From: an uncultured Sutterella sp.
GTDB lineage: Bacteria; Pseudomonadota; Gammaproteobacteria; Burkholderiales; Burkholderiaceae_F
Assembly: GCA_905201055.1 (NCBI GenBank)
Contig: CAJKMT010000003.1
Location: 1-62,097, forward strand
DNA length: 62,097 nt
Reading direction: 5' to 3'
The translations under genes were made by a program, and so were the position numbers. Of the stretch, positions 1 to 7,929 are shown in pieces (position 1 is the stretch's first letter; the number at the start of each line of letters is the position of its first letter). The notes under the pieces are model-generated. The model saw only the letters and a program-made list of their open reading frames with translations. It was not told the DNA's origin and made no database searches.

Positions 1-145
1 CGTACTTTGCAGCCAGTTGTGGAGGAGCTCCGCTATCTATCATTAAACAGTACATTGAACAACAAAATACGCCTCAATAGCCGATTAAAATCGGCGTTCC
101 TTATATCCTCGGCATGAATGCCGGGGCTTTACGGAACTTGCGGTA
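1..145 (+). mobile_element. Right end of an IS200/IS605-type insertion sequence
   Basis: The window opens inside the element. Seen: the last codons of a Y1-type transposase (stop at 78-80), a perfect hairpin GCCGAT-taaa-ATCGGC at 80-95, then an imperfect palindrome at 107-126 (CCTCGGCAT GA ATGCCGGGG) followed by CTTTACGG. A subterminal imperfect hairpin followed by a GGCTTTACGG-like tail is typical of IS200/IS605 right ends, which have no inverted terminal repeats and make no target duplication. The exact cleavage point cannot be fixed; it lies between about 131 and 150. The element interrupts the regulator gene read on the other strand. Confidence 0.6.
3..80 (+). CDS. tnpA: IS200/IS605 TnpA transposase, C-terminal fragment
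   Basis: Only the last 25 codons are inside the window. The residues GGAPLSIIKQYIEQQNTPQ match, from memory, the C-terminal end common in IS200/IS605 TnpA (single-strand Y1 transposase) proteins, where a helix ending in KQYIEQQ follows a Gly-Gly turn. The catalytic HUH motif and tyrosine would lie left of the window and cannot be checked. The hairpins just after the stop support the call. Confidence 0.6.
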   Translation, partial: YFAASCGGAPLSIIKQYIEQQNTPQ

Positions 146-805
146 ATACGCGCCTTTGCCGCTCACTCGTCGGCACACTTCTGAGAGATAGTGGGCGGTG
201 ACAAAAAGTTTTTCTGCATAGTAATCGAGATCACGGTGTTCTTTAAAGTCTCCGTTCATCAGCAGCGTGATAAATCGGTTTAACAAATCTGCGTTTCGAT
301 CCGAAATCTCTTCAAATTGATGACTTTGCGCATGAATCTCGTACAGATCCAAAATGTGCGCCATTAGAAGATGCTCGATCATTTCTCTGCCGAAGCGTTT
401 GCTGAATTCTTCAGAGCGGTTTTTAATCCGTTCGAGATCTGTTTCGCATCGCTTTTGCCAGGATTTATTGAGCTTCATCACGGGATTTTGCAGCAGTGAC
501 AGGTGACCGGTTACACCGTAATTGCTTTTAAGCGTGAGTCCCATCACAAAACGGCTTTCGAGCGCCATTACGATACCTTTGAAGTCAGAGGACTCTGCGA
601 AAGATTTGGCCAGGCGCAGAGACGGCAAAATAACATAATCTCCCGGTATGACATTGAAATGAGTCTGCTGAAAAAGAAGACTCATCGCCCCTTGCTGACA
701 CATGATGTGAACCACACAGTCTTGATCCGGCAGACTCAAAAGTGTTGTCACAGAGTCCGAAAAGAGAATGGGTTTTGAAGTCTCTCTTTCTTTTTTATCA
801 GTCAT
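101..805 (-). pseudogene. AraC-family-like regulator truncated by IS insertion
   Basis: The protein from the ATG at 805 has an AraC-type N-terminal cupin-like half followed by the start of an AraC helix-turn-helix region (YYAEKLFVTAHYLSEVCRR, then SGKGA). In complete family members about 70-80 more residues follow, with the second HTH. Here the reading frame runs into the IS right end and stops at 101, adding about ten foreign residues ending FMPRI. The second DNA-binding helix pair is therefore missing and the regulator is probably inactive. It is divergent from the aldo/keto reductase genes, so it may once have controlled them. An upstream in-frame start at 862 is possible but has no better ribosome-binding site. 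Confidence 0.6.
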
Positions 806-914
806 AAAAACACCGAATAGTGAAAATTTGTCTCCGAAACTGATTAACAGTTTACTGCACAAGCATCTTACTATCCATTCTTGAAAAGTCCTTTTATTTT
901 ATGGAGATATTGCG

Positions 915-1762
915 ATGAAGGAATTTCGGCTGAATAATGGGTAATGATGCCGTCAGTGGGTTTCGGTGTTTATCAAATTCCGAAATCTGAAACAATTGAG
1001 GCTGTCAGCACTGCGCTTGAAGTCGGATACCGTTTGATTGATACGGCTGCAAGTTACTTTAACGAACAGGAAGTGGGTCAGGCCATTGCTCAAAGCGGAC
1101 TGAAACGCGAAGAAATATTCATCACGAGCAAGCTTTGGGTACAGGACTATGAATACGAGGATGCCTTAAAAGCTTTTGATAAATCACTGAAGCTTCTCAA
1201 TGTGGATTACATTGACCTTTATCTGCTCCATAAACCATACGGCAATTACTACGCCGCCTGGCGCGCACTTGAAAAACTTCACAAGGAAGGTCTTATCCGT
1301 GCGATCGGCGTGACCAGTTTTTCCAATGAACGCCTTCAGGACCTGTTTCTTCATAATGAAATCAAACCGGCTCTCAATCAGCTGGAAACGCACCCGTTCT
1401 TCCAACAGAAAGCCGCCAATGAGTTTTTGCATGCCGAGGGAATCGTGCATCAGGCATGGGCGCCGTTTGCCGAAGGACAAAACGATATTTTCAACAATCC
1501 TGTATTAAAGGGAATTGCCGACAAGCACGGCAAGAGCGTCGCCAATGTGATTTTGAAATGGCTCAATCAGCGCAATGTGGCAGTGATTCCGAAGTCGATC
1601 AATAAAGCCAGAATCGTTGAAAACTTCAACAGTTTTGACTTCACTCTGAGCGAGGAAGAAATGACGTTAATCGCATCCCTTGATACGGGAAAGAGTCCGA
1701 TTTATGACGACCAGGATTTGGGCGTCACTAAGTTTATCGGCCTGCACAAAATTCATGATTAA
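915..1762 (+). pseudogene. Aldo/keto reductase, 1-bp frameshift near the start
   Basis: A cytoplasmic NADPH-dependent aldo/keto reductase of the 2,5-diketo-gluconate reductase type. The natural start is ATG 915 (MKEFRLNNG), the usual first beta-hairpin of this family, but the frame hits TAA at 942. The rest (MMPSVGFGVYQIP onward) continues in the -1 frame from 944. One extra G in the GGG at 939-941 would restore NNG-V-MMPSVGFG. Family catalytic residues are present downstream: IDTAASY (Asp, Tyr), TSKLW (Lys), LLHKP (His). TAATG coupling at 942-946 could still allow re-initiation and a protein lacking only the first strand. Either real decay or a homopolymer sequencing error. Confidence 0.75.
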
Positions 1763-1775
1763 GCGAGGTAGTCAA

Positions 1776-2633
1776 ATGAAAACAACGATTTTAAATAACG
1801 GCGTGCAGATGCCGTTTTTGGGTTACGGCGTCTTTCAGGTCAGTCCTGATGTATGCGAAGAATGTGTCCGTACGGCTCTCGACGTCGGCTACCGATCAAT
1901 TGACACGGCGCAAGCCTATTTCAACGAAGAGGCTGTGGGCAGAGCTTTAAAGCAGTCGGGCGTTGACCGCAAAGAGATTTTTCTGACAACCAAAGTTTGG
2001 ATCTCCAATGCGGGGGAAGATCGCGCCATGGCGAGCATTGAAGATTCGCTTCGCAAGCTTCAGAGCGACTACGTAGATTTGCTCTTGATCCATCAGCCCT
2101 TCGGTGACTACTACGGAACATACCGCGCGATGGAAAAAGCCTATGCAAGCGGCAAGGTTCGTGCGATCGGTTTGAGTAATTTTTACGGTGCGCGTTTTGT
2201 TGATCTGGCAGAACATTTTGATGTCAAGCCTGCAGTCGTGCAGCTTGAAACCCATATTTTCTCGCAGCAAAAAGTCATGCGCCAACTCGTTGCTGAATAC
2301 GGAACCAAAGTGATGGCCTGGGCACCGTTGACCGAAGGGCAAAACGGGCTCTTTACTCAACGGATTCTCACTGAGATTGGCCGGCGCTACAACAAGACCG
2401 CAGCACAGGTGGCTCTTAAATTCTTAACTCAGGAAGACATCATTGCCATACCGAAGTCCGTGCATCGCCATCGCATGACTGAAAATTTTGCTCTTGACGA
2501 TTTTTCTCTCACTGATGCCGACATGACGACGATTCGAGCTTTGGATACGGGACATCGGCTCATAGTAGACAGTTTTGAAGATCCTAATTTGGCGAAGTTT
2601 TTGATTCACTACGAAGAGCACATCAAACAATAA
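1776..2633 (+). CDS. Aldo/keto reductase (2,5-diketo-gluconate reductase-like)
   Basis: A 285-residue TIM-barrel oxidoreductase that reduces small aldehydes or ketones with NADPH. The start at 1776 has GAGG eight bases upstream and gives MKTTILNNGVQMPFLGYGVFQ, the standard family opening. The catalytic tetrad is visible: Asp and Tyr in SIDTAQAY, Lys in TTKVW, His in LLIHQP. The C-terminal IPKSVHRHR loop is the NADPH phosphate-binding segment. It follows its frameshifted paralogue by 13 bases in an apparent operon, and the pair is clearly a duplication. The substrate cannot be predicted from the sequence. Confidence 0.85.
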   Translation: MKTTILNNGVQMPFLGYGVFQVSPDVCEECVRTALDVGYRSIDTAQAYFNEEAVGRALKQSGVDRKEIFLTTKVWISNAGEDRAMASIEDSLRKLQSDYVDLLLIHQPFGDYYGTYRAMEKAYASGKVRAIGLSNFYGARFVDLAEHFDVKPAVVQLETHIFSQQKVMRQLVAEYGTKVMAWAPLTEGQNGLFTQRILTEIGRRYNKTAAQVALKFLTQEDIIAIPKSVHRHRMTENFALDDFSLTDADMTTIRALDTGHRLIVDSFEDPNLAKFLIHYEEHIKQ

Positions 2634-2643
2634 TTTTGCGCTT

Positions 2644-2674
2644 TTGAACTGAGAGGAGCGCGCATCGTTATACT
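2644..2674 (+). promoter_or_regulatory. Possible sigma70 promoter of rmuC
   Basis: TATACT at 2669-2674 is a good -10 match; TTGAAC at 2644-2649 is a plausible -35, but the 19-bp spacer is long. A start site near 2681 would lie inside the terminator hairpin of the preceding operon, giving rmuC a leader of about 30 bases that does not carry the full hairpin. Confidence 0.35.
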
Positions 2675-2675
2675 A

Positions 2676-2706
2676 GGGGTCATTATCAACAATGGCCCCG
2701 TTTTTT
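2676..2706 (+). terminator. Rho-independent terminator of the aldo/keto reductase operon
   Basis: Stem GGGGTCATT / AATGGCCCC (2676-2684 with 2691-2699, one T-G pair), loop ATCAAC, then TTTTTT at 2701-2706. It ends three bases before the likely rmuC start codon at 2710. Confidence 0.7.
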
Positions 2707-2709
2707 GTT

Positions 2710-4089
2710 ATGACTGCTTTTATTCAGACTTTATCTCAATCGCCCCTGGGACTATGGGGATCGGTGTTTGCCTTTCTGACTTTTTTACTCATTGTTTTGC
2801 TGATTCTGATTGTCAGTAACAGGTCAAAAAAGCATGACAAGCTGTTGGCAGTCATGGCTCAACAGATGCAGACCAATGCGGACACGCTTCGCTCCGATAT
2901 CGAGCTCTCTGTGAATGATGGTGTACAAAAAGCCAACAGCCAGCTGCGCATCGAAATGAATGACTCGATGAATAGGCTCGCTCAATCTCAAAACCAAAAC
3001 ATGGTGGCTTTTGCCGATTTAATCCGCAAGATGAATCAGGGCAACACGGAAGTGCAGCTTCAGGCCCGTGAAGCGTTAAAGACCCAGGTTACTCAGTTAT
3101 CCTCCAGCATCAACCAGGAGTTAAACAGTATTCGCATGACTTTAAACAGTCAGCTGCAAACACTTCAGAATAACAATGACGCGAAACTCGAGATGATGCG
3201 TCAGACGGTTGAATCCAAACTTCAGCAAACGCTTGAAACGAGACTTTCGGAAAGTTTCAAACAAGTGGCTTCTCACTTAAAGGACGTGGAAAGCGGTTTG
3301 GGTGAAATGCGGACAATAGCCGGTCAGGTCGGGGAATTAAAGCGGGTGCTCACCAATGTGAAGACCCGAGGGACGTTCGGCGAAGTGCAGCTCGGGGCGA
3401 TTTTGGCCAACATTATTCCCAATCACTATGAGGAAAATGTGGCTACGCGCCCCAACAGCAATGATCGGGTGGAATTCGCCATTAAGATGCCGGGCGCTGA
3501 CGAAGGGAAATTTGTTTGGCTGCCGATTGATTCAAAATTCCCTGTTGAAGACTATCAAAAGATTGAAGAAGCTCGCGAAACAGGGGATGCGCAGGAAGCT
3601 GAGCGGCATGCCAAAGCGTTCGAGAACCGAATTAAATCGGAAGCAAAAAAGATTCATGATAAATACGTGGAAGTTCCCTACACCACTGAATTTGCTGTGA
3701 TGTTTTTGCCCAGTGAATCTCTTTATGCCGAATGTTTGAGACGCCCCGGCATGATCGAAGATCTGCAGAATAATTTCAGAGTGACGGTGGCTGGCCCCAC
3801 AGTGCTCAGCGCCCTATTAAACAGTTTGCAGATGGGATTCAGAACACTGGCCATTCAAAAACGAAGCGCGGAAGTCTGGACGGTATTGGGACAGGTCAAG
3901 AGTGAATTTATGAAATTTGCCGACGCGCTCGATGCGATGGAAAAACGAGTCGACGGGGTTAAAAGTGCTATCGCCGGGGTGAGAACCCGCACCAATGTAA
4001 TGGGGCGCAGGCTTCGCGATGTCGAGGAGTTGCCCGGGGAGAAAAAAGTCGATACATTAGCGCCTGCGGAAATCAAAGAAGAGGACTAA
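2710..4089 (+). CDS. rmuC: RmuC-family DNA recombination protein
   Basis: A 459-residue RmuC homologue: an N-terminal membrane anchor (about residues 10-35), a long coiled coil (about 40-200), then the RmuC nuclease-like core with KTRGTFGEVQLGAIL, WLPIDSKFPVEDYQ and MFLPSESLYAE, the family's most conserved blocks. Known role: RmuC limits inversions at short inverted repeats and is related to restriction-type PD-(D/E)XK nucleases. The start at 2710 is preferred over the in-frame ATG at 2692 because the latter lies inside the terminator stem. No clear ribosome-binding site precedes either start. Confidence 0.9.
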   Translation: MTAFIQTLSQSPLGLWGSVFAFLTFLLIVLLILIVSNRSKKHDKLLAVMAQQMQTNADTLRSDIELSVNDGVQKANSQLRIEMNDSMNRLAQSQNQNMVAFADLIRKMNQGNTEVQLQAREALKTQVTQLSSSINQELNSIRMTLNSQLQTLQNNNDAKLEMMRQTVESKLQQTLETRLSESFKQVASHLKDVESGLGEMRTIAGQVGELKRVLTNVKTRGTFGEVQLGAILANIIPNHYEENVATRPNSNDRVEFAIKMPGADEGKFVWLPIDSKFPVEDYQKIEEARETGDAQEAERHAKAFENRIKSEAKKIHDKYVEVPYTTEFAVMFLPSESLYAECLRRPGMIEDLQNNFRVTVAGPTVLSALLNSLQMGFRTLAIQKRSAEVWTVLGQVKSEFMKFADALDAMEKRVDGVKSAIAGVRTRTNVMGRRLRDVEELPGEKKVDTLAPAEIKEED

Positions 4090-4188
4090 ATGTTTAAGCG
4101 CATCATGCAAATCGGTATTGCCGTCGCATTGATTGTGATGGCTGCGTGTATCGTCGTTCAATTTTTGGGAGCGATAGCCAAGCTTTAA
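4090..4188 (+). CDS. Small single-span membrane protein (32 aa)
   Basis: The ATG directly abuts the rmuC stop (TAAATG), implying translational coupling. The product is 32 residues: a short basic start (MFKRIMQ), one hydrophobic helix with a central Cys, and a C-terminal Lys. The gene ends six bases before a strong terminator, so it is part of the rmuC transcript. Function unknown; similar very small coupled membrane proteins occur behind many genes and may only be revealed by peptide data. Confidence 0.5.
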   Translation: MFKRIMQIGIAVALIVMAACIVVQFLGAIAKL

Positions 4189-4193
4189 AGAGA

Positions 4194-4214
4194 AACGCCG
4201 CAGGACGCGGCGTT
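4194..4214. terminator. Bidirectional terminator between rmuC and the amidase
   Basis: Perfect 8-bp stem AACGCCGC / GCGGCGTT with loop AGGAC. It separates convergent transcription units; the flanks are A-rich on the left and T-containing on the right, so it can serve both strands. Confidence 0.7.
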
Positions 4215-4219
4215 CTCAT

Positions 4220-5503
4220 TTAAAAAATTTGTCTGATGACTTTTTCCAGTCTGGCGGCAATATCAATCACTTTTCGGTCTTCGAGCCGCCTTGCGCCCAC
4301 AGTAATCCCGATCATCGCGTGGTTGGCGCGCTGTGCCAGCGGCAAAGCGACATAGGGGGCGCGGCCCACCGCCCACCAGGGTGTAAATCCTACGCAAATA
4401 ATCGCTTGGGCTTGTGCTTGCTTTACAGTGAGATCAATGGCCTCAGTGCAATTGCCTATGCCTTTTTTCAGAGCGTTTTTATAAACCTCGTTATCCAAGT
4501 CGGGTGAATAAGCAAGAGCTCCGGTAATGCGATCCATGCCATAGGGATGGTGCAGAGCACGCATCTCGTACATTTTGACCAAGTCTTTGAAGGTGCCCGG
4601 CGTTTTCCCGTTTCCGTATTTGGCAAGAAACCGGTCAAAGTCCCCCTGAATTTCAGTCGACGAAATGATTCTGTAATAGGTTTCGACATTTTTAATCGGC
4701 ACTTCAACAAGTTCGATATTGTTTCGGCGGACAGCGTCGACAAACTTTGTTAAAACTTTACGTTCTTCATCGTCAAATGCTCTGTAGTCGGGGATTGCCA
4801 GAGCGAGTTTAATCAGTTCTTTGTTTTCACCTAAAGCAGTATGAAAATCAACGTTGTCGGGGCAAACGGCTGTTGCCTCATCTTCAGGATCCTGACCGCA
4901 CAGGGCTTCAAGGAGTTTGGCAGCCTCTTCAACAGTTTGCGCCATAGCGCCCGGTGTATCGAGCGAATGAGAGATGGGGACAACGCCTTCTCTGGAAATC
5001 ATGCCGACGCTTGGTTTGATTCCGACAATACCGCAGGCCATTGAGGGAATCACAATACTGCCGTGTGTTTCAGTGCCGACGGCGCTGTGGCAGAAACCGG
5101 CTGCAACAGCAATAGCTGAGCCCGAGCTTGAGCCTCCGGGTGAAAGTGTGGAATCAATCGGATTGATTCCCTGACCGCCTAATTCAGAATAGCCGGGCGG
5201 CATTTTTGAACTTAAATAGCCGGCCAATTCACTCATCGTGGTTTTGCCGAAGGGAAGACCTCCGTGCTCACGCAGCTTTTTGATGCAAAAAGCGTCGTTG
5301 GATTTGAGCTCTTTGAGTGCATAGCTGCCCGAGGTTGCCCTGAGGCCCGAAACCGCAATATTGTCTTTGACCAGAATCGGCCACTGAGTGTCCAAAGGGG
5401 GCTCACGCCACTGGCTGACGGCATGAATAATGTGATTGAGTTTGCGGATGCGGTCATTGATAATGGCGGCGTTTGGCAGTTGATCCCGGTAAAGAAAATC
5501 CAT
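4220..5503 (-). CDS. Amidase-signature family hydrolase
   Basis: A hydrolase of the amidase signature family (GatA-like fold) with Ser-cisSer-Lys chemistry. The Lys is in WPILVKDNIAVSG, the Gly/Ser-rich signature is LSPGGSSSGSAIAV, and the nucleophile region is GTETHGSIVIPS. At 427 residues it is slightly short for the family. The start at 5503 is chosen because GGAG lies six bases upstream; an in-frame GTG is at 5515. There are no gatB/gatC neighbours, so it is unlikely to be the tRNA amidotransferase subunit; a general amide or peptide-amide hydrolase is more likely. It is transcribed alone, towards a shared terminator. Confidence 0.8.
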   Translation of the reverse strand: MDFLYRDQLPNAAIINDRIRKLNHIIHAVSQWREPPLDTQWPILVKDNIAVSGLRATSGSYALKELKSNDAFCIKKLREHGGLPFGKTTMSELAGYLSSKMPPGYSELGGQGINPIDSTLSPGGSSSGSAIAVAAGFCHSAVGTETHGSIVIPSMACGIVGIKPSVGMISREGVVPISHSLDTPGAMAQTVEEAAKLLEALCGQDPEDEATAVCPDNVDFHTALGENKELIKLALAIPDYRAFDDEERKVLTKFVDAVRRNNIELVEVPIKNVETYYRIISSTEIQGDFDRFLAKYGNGKTPGTFKDLVKMYEMRALHHPYGMDRITGALAYSPDLDNEVYKNALKKGIGNCTEAIDLTVKQAQAQAIICVGFTPWWAVGRAPYVALPLAQRANHAMIGITVGARRLEDRKVIDIAARLEKVIRQIF

Positions 5504-5577
5504 GATAAGCTCCACGAGGCTCAGATCGTTGAGTAGAGTTTGACACTTTGCGCGACGCGCCGCAAGGAGAAAATATC

Positions 5578-6054
5578 TTAGATTGGAAAATTTTCGGGCT
5601 TAATCAGAGCACAGCCGAAACGTTTGGCTTTACCTCGAGCTTTCAGAACCTTTTTGTCTTTGGAAATGAGCCATGAGGCGCCGCTTGCTTTTGCGAGATT
5701 GAAGAATTTGTCGTCGTCGGGATCTTTGCAGAAAGACTCTTTTTCAAGAGGCTCGGCAAGTATGGCGTGAAGATTGAGCCAACTCTGCAAGAGTTTATCT
5801 TTTTCGATGTCGTTAAGCTGAAATTGTTCACGAGAGATGACATCGGCAAATTCATAAAAAGTGTCGTAATGACCGACTGCTTGAATCGATCTGCTATCCA
5901 ATGATTTTTTGAGATTGCCGCAGTTGGAATCTGTAAAATAAAGCAAATCCAATAGGACATTGGTATCGATCACACACAAAGGAACACTTAAAGGGCGCCG
6001 CAGCTCTCGGGCGCCCTTAAAGAGTTCAAGCAGCTCTTCTTCGTTTACGCTCAT
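5578..6054 (-). CDS. PIN-domain putative ribonuclease
   Basis: A 158-residue PIN domain with the acidic residues expected to bind Mg/Mn: Asp30 in CVIDTNVLLD, Glu68 in the TFYEF helix, Asp113-115 and Asp133 (ISKDKKV). This resembles the PIN_3/COG1569 group of putative toxin nucleases. No antitoxin-like gene is adjacent; instead its start overlaps the malate dehydrogenase stop (TAATG), so the two are co-translated. A VapC-type toxin or a housekeeping RNase are both possible; co-expression with a core metabolic gene favours the latter. Confidence 0.7.
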   Translation of the reverse strand: MSVNEEELLELFKGARELRRPLSVPLCVIDTNVLLDLLYFTDSNCGNLKKSLDSRSIQAVGHYDTFYEFADVISREQFQLNDIEKDKLLQSWLNLHAILAEPLEKESFCKDPDDDKFFNLAKASGASWLISKDKKVLKARGKAKRFGCALIKPENFPI

Positions 6055-7037
6055 TAGGGCAGAAGATCTTTAACAGCAGCCGCTTCAGCCAAAAGTTCAT
6101 CGCGAGTGATTTCCAGACGGCGGCGAACTTCCTGCGTCATCGGCATGTCGCTGATGATTTGGTAGCGTGCTTCACCGGGGCAAAGGCAGGGGAAGCCGAA
6201 CACAAGTCCCTTGGGGATGCCGTAGCTGCCGTCAGAGGGCACAGCCATCGTGCAGCACTTGCCCTGGCTGCCCAAAATCCAGTCACGCATGTGATCAAGT
6301 GCGGCGCTTGCGGCTGAGGCCGCTGATGAGGCACCGCGTGCTTTGATGATTTGGCTGCCTCGGGTGGCAACGTCTTTGATAAAGTTTTCCTGCCACTCGG
6401 CATCAAATTGGTCACTTAAGCGATGACCCTTGTAGCGCAAAAAGCGAATATCCGGATACATCGTATTGCTGTGGTTACCCCAGACAAAAACCTGTTCGAC
6501 ACCGCTGACCGGTGCTTCAAGTTTTTCTGCCACACGGGCCATGGCACGGTTTTGGTCCAGACGCATCATTGCCGAGAAGCATTCCGGTTTGAGATCGGGT
6601 GCATTGCGCATGGCAATGTAGGCATTGGTATTGCAGGGGTTGCCGACGACAAGCACTCGCACGTCGCGCGAAGCGCGTTCATTCAAAGCTTTGCCCTGAC
6701 GCTGGAAAATCTGACCGTTCACCCGCAGGAGATCGGCGCGATCCATACCTTCCTTACGGGGCTGGGCACCGATTAAAAAGACGCATTCGGCACCGTCAAA
6801 AAGTTCCTGTTCATCGCTATAGGCATTCATTTCAGCCAAAAGGGGGAAAGCGCAGTCGGACAATTCCATCATCGTGCCTTTGAGCTTTTGGCGGCTTTCC
6901 GGTGTATTGCGGTCTAAAAGGCGCAATTCAATGGGCTGCTGATGACCGAAGAGGTCACCGGAGGCGATGCGAAACAAAATCGAGTAACCGATCGCACCGC
7001 ACGGACCGGTCACAGCAATACGAATGGGACGAGTCAT
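6054..7037 (-). CDS. mdh: Malate dehydrogenase
   Basis: A 327-residue NAD-dependent malate dehydrogenase of the Burkholderiales/Chlamydia type, oxidising malate to oxaloacetate. Seen: the N-terminal nucleotide-binding loop (IAVTGPCGAIGYS), substrate-binding region with VFLIGAQPRKEGMDRADLL, VVGNPCNTN, MMRLDQNRA and the catalytic His in VWGNHSNTM. The start at 7037 has AGGAAG upstream and matches the family length; the frame extends further back to 7118 without support. The Arg usual in the GARPR loop is Gln here (GAQPR), worth noting because this loop contacts substrate. The PIN gene follows in the same transcript. Confidence 0.88.
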   Translation of the reverse strand: MTRPIRIAVTGPCGAIGYSILFRIASGDLFGHQQPIELRLLDRNTPESRQKLKGTMMELSDCAFPLLAEMNAYSDEQELFDGAECVFLIGAQPRKEGMDRADLLRVNGQIFQRQGKALNERASRDVRVLVVGNPCNTNAYIAMRNAPDLKPECFSAMMRLDQNRAMARVAEKLEAPVSGVEQVFVWGNHSNTMYPDIRFLRYKGHRLSDQFDAEWQENFIKDVATRGSQIIKARGASSAASAASAALDHMRDWILGSQGKCCTMAVPSDGSYGIPKGLVFGFPCLCPGEARYQIISDMPMTQEVRRRLEITRDELLAEAAAVKDLLP

Positions 7038-7248
7038 TGATAACTTCCTGAAAAGACAGTTAAACCTGCATTTATTATAAGAATAAAAAATAAAAACATA
7101 TAAATTTTTCTTGAACATTTAGAAAAATAAATAAAAAATTCTTTCTTATTTTTAGAAATCGCTACGATCTGTTAAGACGTATTAGAAACAAGGCAAAACG
7201 CGGTCTTCTCATCTAAAATTCGTGCAGCTAATGGATATAGGTGCCTTC

Positions 7249-7929
7249 ATGTATAAAAAAATTGTAGTGGGATTGATCTCCGCTTTTATTGCCGGTTCTG
7301 TTTTCGCTGCGCCCGATGAGGATGCAGAATTCATTACTCCTGAATCCTTAGGCTGGGAAGCCGGTGTTGTGGGACCGAGTCCGCTTGATCCTGATTACAT
7401 CGATCCGGAATTTAAAACTCTTGAAGAAGCCGAAAAAGGTAAGGCAATCGGTGAGGCGGAGTTAAAGCGAATCCAGAGACTTCGTGAAGGTCATACCTAT
7501 TTGTGCCAGAAGAAAATTTTTGTCAATGACTGTATTGATCGCGCAGAGACGGTTCTCTATAAAAGAACCCGTATTGCCAATCGTCTGATTCGCAAAGCCG
7601 ATCACCAGATTCGTATTTTCAAATCTCAGCAGCGCCAGGCAGAAGCGGCTCAGGGACCTGCGATGCCCGCAAAACGCGCCGATGTCAAAAACGTTGATGA
7701 AAAAATAGCCGCGCAAAATGCCCGAAAGGCTCAGGAAGGAGCCAACCAGGCTGCCTACGATGCCAAGGTGAAGGCTGCCGAAGAGCGCAAGGCTGAAATG
7801 ATGAAAGCTGCTGAAGAGCGAAAAGCCAAGCGTGAAGCCAAAAAGGCTGCTTATGAAGCAGAACGCCAAAAGCGTGAAGAGGCTCAAAAGCTGCAGAAAG
7901 AACAAGCCGAAAAAGGTTCATTCTTTTAA
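7249..7929 (+). CDS. Exported coiled-coil protein, unknown function
   Basis: A 226-residue protein with a clear signal peptide (MYKKIVVGLISAF, cleavage after VFAA), a conserved-looking middle with two cysteines (YLCQKK and VNDCID, possibly a disulphide), and a C-terminal half of charged Ala/Lys/Glu repeats predicted to form a long helix. It therefore acts in the periplasm or on the envelope. The start at 7249 is preferred to the frame-opening ATG at 7222 because it begins the signal peptide. Its stop overlaps the start of the helicase gene (TAATG). The family is not recognised. Confidence 0.65.
   Translation: MYKKIVVGLISAFIAGSVFAAPDEDAEFITPESLGWEAGVVGPSPLDPDYIDPEFKTLEEAEKGKAIGEAELKRIQRLREGHTYLCQKKIFVNDCIDRAETVLYKRTRIANRLIRKADHQIRIFKSQQRQAEAAQGPAMPAKRADVKNVDEKIAAQNARKAQEGANQAAYDAKVKAAEERKAEMMKAAEERKAKREAKKAAYEAERQKREEAQKLQKEQAEKGSFF

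Noticed and set aside
5578..6054. VapBC-type toxin-antitoxin pair
   Set aside because: Only the PIN protein is present; the neighbour is malate dehydrogenase, not an antitoxin.
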